From Planctomycetota bacterium (lineage in GTDB: Bacteria > Planctomycetota > UBA1135 > UBA2386): a stretch of DNA of 9,965 nt. Location of the stretch: the NCBI GenBank assembly GCA_947455805.1, contig CANGSN010000073.1, positions 1 through 9,965 on the forward strand, given 5' to 3'. The notes below the pieces were generated by a model. It was given only the letters and a program-made list of their open reading frames with translations. It made no database searches and had not been told where the DNA came from. Shown here piece after piece: positions 6,303 to 9,965 of the stretch; within the stretch, counting starts at the first letter, position 1; each line of letters begins with the position of its first letter. The translations under genes were made by a program, and so were the position numbers.

Positions 6303-7475
6303 TCAGAACGTGCCCAGCAGCACCTGCACGAAGTTGCCGATCGGCGCCGCTTCGCGGGCGTCCTCGATCCCGCGCGACACCTGGTTCAGGATGCGGCGGA
6401 AGCGCACCGCCATGTCCTTGTCGTTGATCAAGGCACCGATCAGCCCTTCGTTGCGTGTCAGCTGGTCGGTCGTCAGTCGCAGGTTGGCGATCGTCATCTT
6501 CAGGTTGTCGGCGGTCGCCGGGTCGCTGACCAGGGCGCCGATCGCACCCTTGTTCGGGTCGACGGCGTTGGCGAACAGGGTGTCGAGGTTCTCGGTGATG
6601 CGCGTGATCCGGTCGCCCGTCGGGCCTGGTCGCAGCAGGCTGCCGATCGCGCCTTCGCCACTGCGCAGGTCCCGCATCATCACGGCGAGGTCGTCGACGA
6701 TCGTGCGCAGGTTGCCAGCCGTCGACTTGTCGTTGATCAGCACACCGAGCGGGCCCGAGTCGGCGGAGTTCAGCTTCTCGCTGAGCGTGCGCAGGTTGGC
6801 GATGACGGTCGCGACGTCGTCGCCGACCTTGGCGTCGGCGACCAGCCTGCCGATCGCACCCTCGCCGTTCTGGACCTTGGCCAACAGGTCGCGCAGCTGC
6901 AGTGCGGCTTCGTTCAGCCGCTCGTAGAACTCGCCGCTGTTGACCAGCTGGGCGATGCTGCCCTCGCCCTGGCTCAGCTTGCCGAAGAACTCCCGGATGT
7001 TGGCGAGGGCCCCGTTCAGGTTGCCACCGACCGGACCTTGGCCATCGGCGATGCGGCCGATCTGTTCGAAGGCGTTCAGCTCCACCTCGCCGAGCAGGTC
7101 GCCACCGGCCGGCAGCCGCGGCGACGTGTTCTTGCCCGGGTCGACGTAGACGACCTTGCCGCCGAGCACGCCGTCGGCGCGCACGACGATCTGGTAGCCC
7201 TCGCGGATGGGCACGTCCTCGCGCAGCAGCAGCGTCATCTGCACCGGCTTGCTGGTGCGTTCGTAGTCGACTTCGACGGCGCCGACCTTGCCGACCTTCT
7301 TGCCGAGCACCAGCACGTTGACGCCCGGTTCGCAGCCGCCGGCCTGGTCGAACCAGACCTTCAGCCGCACCTTGTCGTCGGCGAGGTCGGTCAGGTTGAC
7401 CGTCGCCCACAGGAGGAAGGCCAACGTGCCGAAGAACACGAGGCCGAGCAGGGTGTCGCGGCGGATGCGATCCAT
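6303..7475 (-). CDS. mlaD: MlaD-like MCE-domain protein with repeated C-terminal helices
   Basis: This 390-residue protein is the substrate-binding part of an MCE lipid transporter. Residues about 8-26 form a single N-terminal membrane anchor (TLLGLVFFGTLAFLLW). An MCE domain follows at about 36-114, ending in the typical ADGVLGGKVVYVDPG. The rest, from about 145 to 376, is a chain of helical repeats, described separately. MCE domains form hexameric rings in the periplasm, anchored in the inner membrane on MlaE, with a hydrophobic pore for lipids. E. coli MlaD is less than half this length (about 180 residues), so the C-terminal repeats are a large addition that could extend the conduit. The ATG at 7475 is chosen because basic residues and the membrane helix follow directly. 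It lies 20 bp after the ATPase stop, with no Shine-Dalgarno sequence. The name is by family resemblance, not proven orthology. Confidence 0.88.
   Translation of the reverse strand: MDRIRRDTLLGLVFFGTLAFLLWATVNLTDLADDKVRLKVWFDQAGGCEPGVNVLVLGKKVGKVGAVEVDYERTSKPVQMTLLLREDVPIREGYQIVVRADGVLGGKVVYVDPGKNTSPRLPAGGDLLGEVELNAFEQIGRIADGQGPVGGNLNGALANIREFFGKLSQGEGSIAQLVNSGEFYERLNEAALQLRDLLAKVQNGEGAIGRLVADAKVGDDVATVIANLRTLSEKLNSADSGPLGVLINDKSTAGNLRTIVDDLAVMMRDLRSGEGAIGSLLRPGPTGDRITRITENLDTLFANAVDPNKGAIGALVSDPATADNLKMTIANLRLTTDQLTRNEGLIGALINDKDMAVRFRRILNQVSRGIEDAREAAPIGNFVQVLLGTF
6351..6968 (-). repeat. Six tandem 34-35-residue repeats in the MCE protein
   Basis: Residues 170-375 of the MCE protein carry a motif of the type G-x-G-A-I-G-x-L, each followed by a helix of about 25 residues that often contains NL-x-x-x-I-x-N-L. 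The hydrophobic residue of the motif falls at 174, 208, 243, 277, 312 and 346, so spacings are 34, 35, 34, 35 and 34. A weaker first copy has Val149, 25 residues earlier. At DNA level the motif shows as recurring GCCGATCGC on the plus strand (for example 6642-6650 and 6849-6857). Glycine-containing turns would break a continuous coiled coil at fixed intervals. Confidence 0.85.
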
Positions 7476-7495
7476 GGTGGGTGCGGTGGTGAGGG

Positions 7496-8224
7496 TCAGT
7501 CGGAGCCGCCGCCGAGGAAGGCGCGGGCCAGTGGGTGGTCGCTGCGCACCATCTCGTCGACGGTGCCTTCGATGGCGAGGCGGCCTTCCTCGAGGATGCC
7601 GATGCGGTCGCCGCAATGCGTCGCGCAGGCGCGCGAGTGGGTCACGATCAGGCCGGTGACGCCGAGGTCGTCGCGGACCTGGGCGATCAGTTCGTGGATC
7701 TGGTGGCTGATGATCGGGTCGAGGCCGGCGTTCGGCTCGTCGTAGAGCACGTACTCGGGGTTGGTCACCAGCGCGCGCGCGAGGCCGGCGCGCAGCTTCA
7801 TGCCGCCGGAGATGCTCGGCGGGAACTGCGCTGCCGCGTGGTCGAGCTTGACCAGGCGCAGCACCTGTTGCACGCGGTCGTCGAGCTCGCTCTTCGGCAG
7901 GCGGGCGTGCTCGCGCAGCGGCAGTCCGACGTTGTCGGCGACGCTCAGCCAGTTGATCAGGGCGCCGTTCTGGAACAGGTAGCCCATGCGCTTGCGCAGC
8001 GTCATCAGCTGGGTGCGCGACATCGTCGGCACCTCCTGGCCATCGACCTGCACCGAGCCTTGGTCCGGCTTCAGGATGCCGATGACGTGCTTCAGCGTGA
8101 CGCTCTTGCCGGAGCCCGACGGGCCCATCAGCACGAAGTTCATGCCCTTCGGCACGCGCAGCGTCATGCCGGCGAGGATCTGGCGGGTGCCGAGCCGCTT
8201 GTGGACGTCGTGCAGTTCGATCAT
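7496..8224 (-). CDS. mlaF: MlaF-like ABC transporter ATPase
   Basis: This 242-residue cytosolic ATPase would power the MCE lipid transporter together with the MlaE-like permease. All ABC motifs are present: Walker A GPSGSGKS at 34-41, Q-loop Gln85 in LFQNGALI, signature SISGGMKLRAGLARAL at 137-152, Walker B YVLYDEP with Asp162 and Glu163, D-loop GLDP at 167-170, and H-loop His196. The FQNGALI Q-loop and SGGM signature are typical of the MlaF/TTG2A group. The H-loop reads VTHS where VTHD is usual, a mild variation. The start codon overlaps the permease stop by 4 bp (ATGA at 8224-8221), so the two products are probably made by coupled translation. No STAS-domain MlaB gene lies next to it in this window. 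It is a full-length, apparently functional ATPase. Confidence 0.93.
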   Translation of the reverse strand: MIELHDVHKRLGTRQILAGMTLRVPKGMNFVLMGPSGSGKSVTLKHVIGILKPDQGSVQVDGQEVPTMSRTQLMTLRKRMGYLFQNGALINWLSVADNVGLPLREHARLPKSELDDRVQQVLRLVKLDHAAAQFPPSISGGMKLRAGLARALVTNPEYVLYDEPNAGLDPIISHQIHELIAQVRDDLGVTGLIVTHSRACATHCGDRIGILEEGRLAIEGTVDEMVRSDHPLARAFLGGGSD

Positions 8225-9018
8225 CCGCCGAGGAAGTAGAAGAACCAGGTGACGATGAAGCCCAGCACGATGATCAGGATCACCGAGTTGCGCACGGCGG
8301 TCTGCACGGCGAGGCCGACGCCGAGCGCGCCGCCGCTGGCGCGCAGGCCTGCGGCGCAGCTGACGGTCGCGATGGCGATGCCGAAGACGAACGCCTTCAG
8401 CAGGCCGACGTAGACCTCCTTCGGCAGCAGCATTCCCGACGAGGTCAGGGCCTCGCGCGCGCTGATCCAGTAGAGGGTCGGCGACACCCCGAGGTTGTGC
8501 TCGGCGATGACGCTGCCGCCGTAGATGCCGATCAGGTCGGACAGCACGGTCAGCAGCGGGCACATGATCGCCAGCGCGACGACGCGTGGCAGCACCAGGT
8601 AGTCGACCGGGTCGACCGACATCACCTCGAGGGCGGCGATCTCGTCGCTGACCTGCATCGTGCCGAGTTCGGCCGCGATCGAGCTGCCGACGGTGGCGGC
8701 CAGGATGACGCCGGTGATGAACGGCCCCATCTCGCGGCACATCGACAGCGCGGTGATCGTGCCGAGCACGGCGGTGTCGCCGAAGCGGCGCAGTTCGATG
8801 CCGGTCTGCATCGCCAGGATCGCGCCCGCGAAGGCCGCGACGACCATCGTCACCGGCAGCGAGCGCACACCCGCGTTGAACGCGGTGTCGAGCAGGAAGC
8901 GGAAGCGCCGCCGCAGGCGCGGCAGGTAGAGGGCCGTGCGCAACAGCAGGTCGCAGACGAAGCCGGCGCTGTCGGCGCGCGTGGTCGCGAAGCGACCCAG
9001 CATGGCGAGCGGGTTCAT
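8221..9018 (-). CDS. mlaE: MlaE-like ABC transporter permease
   Basis: This 265-residue protein is the inner-membrane permease of the MCE transporter (MlaE/YrbE family). Several hydrophobic segments are visible, roughly at 52-72, 98-116, 142-170, 202-224 and 243-262, with an N-terminal amphipathic stretch of the family type. The conserved cytoplasmic coupling block AAELGTMQVSDEIAALEVM (115-133) is followed by DPVDYLVLPRVVA (136-148), and the end carries GLAVQTAVRNSV. Family members usually read E-Q-I-D-A-L in the coupling block; here it is D-E-I-A-A-L. The ATG at 9018 overlaps the stop codon of the upstream WPFF-repeat gene by 4 bp (ATGA). It has GGAG eight bases ahead (9030-9027), a good ribosome site inside the upstream gene, which supports this start over the ATG at 9003. 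It joins the MlaF-like ATPase by another ATGA overlap. Confidence 0.93.
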   Translation of the reverse strand: MNPLAMLGRFATTRADSAGFVCDLLLRTALYLPRLRRRFRFLLDTAFNAGVRSLPVTMVVAAFAGAILAMQTGIELRRFGDTAVLGTITALSMCREMGPFITGVILAATVGSSIAAELGTMQVSDEIAALEVMSVDPVDYLVLPRVVALAIMCPLLTVLSDLIGIYGGSVIAEHNLGVSPTLYWISAREALTSSGMLLPKEVYVGLLKAFVFGIAIATVSCAAGLRASGGALGVGLAVQTAVRNSVILIIVLGFIVTWFFYFLGG

Positions 9019-9965
9019 CGGTTGGTCTCCGGTGCCTCGGTGTCCGCTCCGCCGCCGAGCGGGATCGGCAGGAACTGCAGCAGCCGCAGTGTGCGCGCGC
9101 CAGTGTGATCCCGTTCGTAGCTGCCGAGGAACGGCACGCTGGCCGTGGTGCCGTCGGTGGTTTCGCGCTGCGTGTAGAGGCGCCCGAACACGTCGAGCGC
9201 GTCGTCGGTCGCCGAGCGGCGCACGCCGCGCACCAGTTCCCACAGGAACCCGTAGGCTTCCTGGATGCCATAGGCGTTGCCGTCGCGCCACGGGAACGGC
9301 GACGGCAGGCTCCAGTCGCCGCGCGTCGGCGCGCCGCTCGCGTCGCGGTCGATGGTGCGGTGCCACAGCGGCCACAGCTTGGTGAAGTCCTCGGCGCTGC
9401 CGTCCTTGCGCGCCTGCTCCACGTGCCAGAAGAACGGCAGCACCCACTGCTGCTCGGTGCGGCCGTCGGGATCGTCGTAGCTGCGCCACCAGATCAGCGG
9501 CCACAGGGCCGTCCACGCGTTTTGGTCGTCGCTGGTCAGGCTGCTGTAGAACGGCCACAGCCACCACTGGGTCAGGTTGTCGGTGGTGCGGTTCCAGTGG
9601 TACTTGAAGAACGGCCAGAGCACGTTCAGCGTGAAGAACTGGTCGCGCTTGCTGGTCAGCTGGAAGAACGGCCACAGCACGTGCCAGCCGACCACCTCGT
9701 TGCCGCTGCGCCAGCCGAAGAAGGGCCAGAACGACCAGGCCTTCACCGGGCCGCTGTCGGTGTTCTCGTTCTCGGTGCTCCAGGTGAAGAACGGCCACAG
9801 CACGAACCGGCGATCGAAGCGGCCGGTCTCGATGTCGTGGCCGTAGAACGGCAGCACACGGAACCAGCTGTGGTCGCCTTCGGCGCAGGTCGAGAACCCG
9901 ACGAACGGCCACGGCAGCAAGTGGTGGCGGTGGCCGCCCTTGTCGAGCCGCACGTACAGCGGGAA
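9015..9965 (-). CDS. WPFF-repeat protein of unknown function, 5' end beyond window
   Basis: The last 316 residues are visible, and the frame is open to the right edge. It is first in the visible operon and overlaps the permease start by 4 bp, so it is very likely made together with the MCE transporter. I do not recognise a named family. About the first 225 visible residues are a tandem repeat with the core L-W-P-F-F or L-P-F-F, rich in Trp, Phe and Tyr and separated by polar stretches with Asp, Asn, Arg and Thr. The remaining 90 residues are less regular and include VPFLGSYERD and LLQFLPIPLGGG. No membrane helix is visible in this part; any signal peptide would be off the window. Alternating aromatic and polar residues suggest beta strands, perhaps an outer-membrane or periplasmic beta structure, but that is inference. 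A GTG at 9953 could be read as a start; however, the repeat (FPLYVR) continues upstream of it, so the gene is probably longer. Confidence 0.82.
   Translation of the reverse strand, partial: FPLYVRLDKGGHRHHLLPWPFVGFSTCAEGDHSWFRVLPFYGHDIETGRFDRRFVLWPFFTWSTENENTDSGPVKAWSFWPFFGWRSGNEVVGWHVLWPFFQLTSKRDQFFTLNVLWPFFKYHWNRTTDNLTQWWLWPFYSSLTSDDQNAWTALWPLIWWRSYDDPDGRTEQQWVLPFFWHVEQARKDGSAEDFTKLWPLWHRTIDRDASGAPTRGDWSLPSPFPWRDGNAYGIQEAYGFLWELVRGVRRSATDDALDVFGRLYTQRETTDGTTASVPFLGSYERDHTGARTLRLLQFLPIPLGGGADTEAPETNR
9291..9965 (-). repeat. Tandem aromatic 'LWPFF' repeat, period about 19 residues
   Basis: Counting from the first visible codon, the proline of the core motif falls at residues 2, 20, 39, 58, 81, 99, 118, 138, 156, 177, 199 and 223, so spacings are mostly 18-21 and at most 24. 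Core variants are FPLY, PWPF, LPFY, LWPFF, FWPFF, LWPFY, LWPLI, LPFF and LWPLW. The DNA repeats too: GAAGAACGGCCACAGCAC occurs exactly at 9663-9680 and 9786-9803 (plus strand), and with one change at 9606-9623. The repeat appears to run on past the right edge. Confidence 0.85.

Noticed and set aside
6289..7410. N-terminal extension of the NAT frame through the MCE gene
   Set aside because: The added residues are low-complexity and overlap the MCE protein in another frame. The NAT is full-length from the ATG at 6288.
9015..9953. GTG at 9953 as the true start of the WPFF-repeat protein
   Set aside because: Codons before it (FPLY) continue the repeat pattern and no ribosome site can be seen, so the gene most likely extends past the window.
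9291..9965. DNA repeats at the right end as a CRISPR array or intergenic repeat element
   Set aside because: The repeats are spaced in multiples of three, keep one reading frame and vary at synonymous and conservative positions, so they are coding repeats.
1..9965. tRNA, rRNA, insertion sequence or phage genes
   Set aside because: No transposase or integrase frame, no terminal inverted repeats, no attachment-site duplication and no tRNA-like cloverleaf were seen.

Overview
This is a GC-rich stretch (plainly above 60 percent G+C, not computed exactly) of bacterial chromosome, densely coded. An MCE/Mla-type lipid transport operon suggests a bacterium with an outer membrane. A HEAT-repeat scaffold protein, a tandem-repeat protein of unknown family and weak or absent Shine-Dalgarno sequences would fit Planctomycetota or Myxococcota. 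No rRNA or other marker gene is present, so the phylum is an inference held at low to moderate confidence. I see no mobile element, CRISPR array, tRNA or rRNA.

Left part (1-3617). The window opens inside a minus-strand FAD-dependent amine oxidase of the sarcosine oxidase (DAO) type, whose 3' end lies off the left edge. A 222-bp divergent spacer with a good extended -10 box separates it from a plus-strand cobalamin-binding radical SAM enzyme (843-2402). That gene converges, over a 51-bp spacer with a GC-rich hairpin, on a minus-strand GT-B glycosyltransferase (2454-3617). These three genes do not form an obvious pathway together.

Middle part (3618-5427). A 208-bp divergent spacer, rich in short inverted repeats and carrying a second TGC-type extended -10 box, leads into a plus-strand 533-residue HEAT-repeat protein. 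Its stop codon lies only 6 bp from the stop of the oncoming minus-strand operon, and an inverted repeat spans both gene ends.

Right part (5434-9965, minus strand, transcribed right to left). This is a single, tightly packed operon: a protein of unknown family built on a roughly 19-residue 'LWPFF' repeat (5' end off the window), the MlaE-like permease, the MlaF-like ATPase, an MlaD-like MCE protein and an arylamine N-acetyltransferase (NAT). The first two junctions are 4-bp ATGA overlaps; the next two gaps are 20 and 14 bp. MlaE and MlaF would form the inner-membrane ABC transporter. The MCE protein would be its periplasmic substrate-binding ring, with a C-terminal needle or stack made of six 34-35-residue repeats. 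The WPFF-repeat protein is the least explained part. Its position and its aromatic, beta-like repeats make an envelope role for lipid transport plausible but unproven. The NAT is an unexpected cytoplasmic partner.
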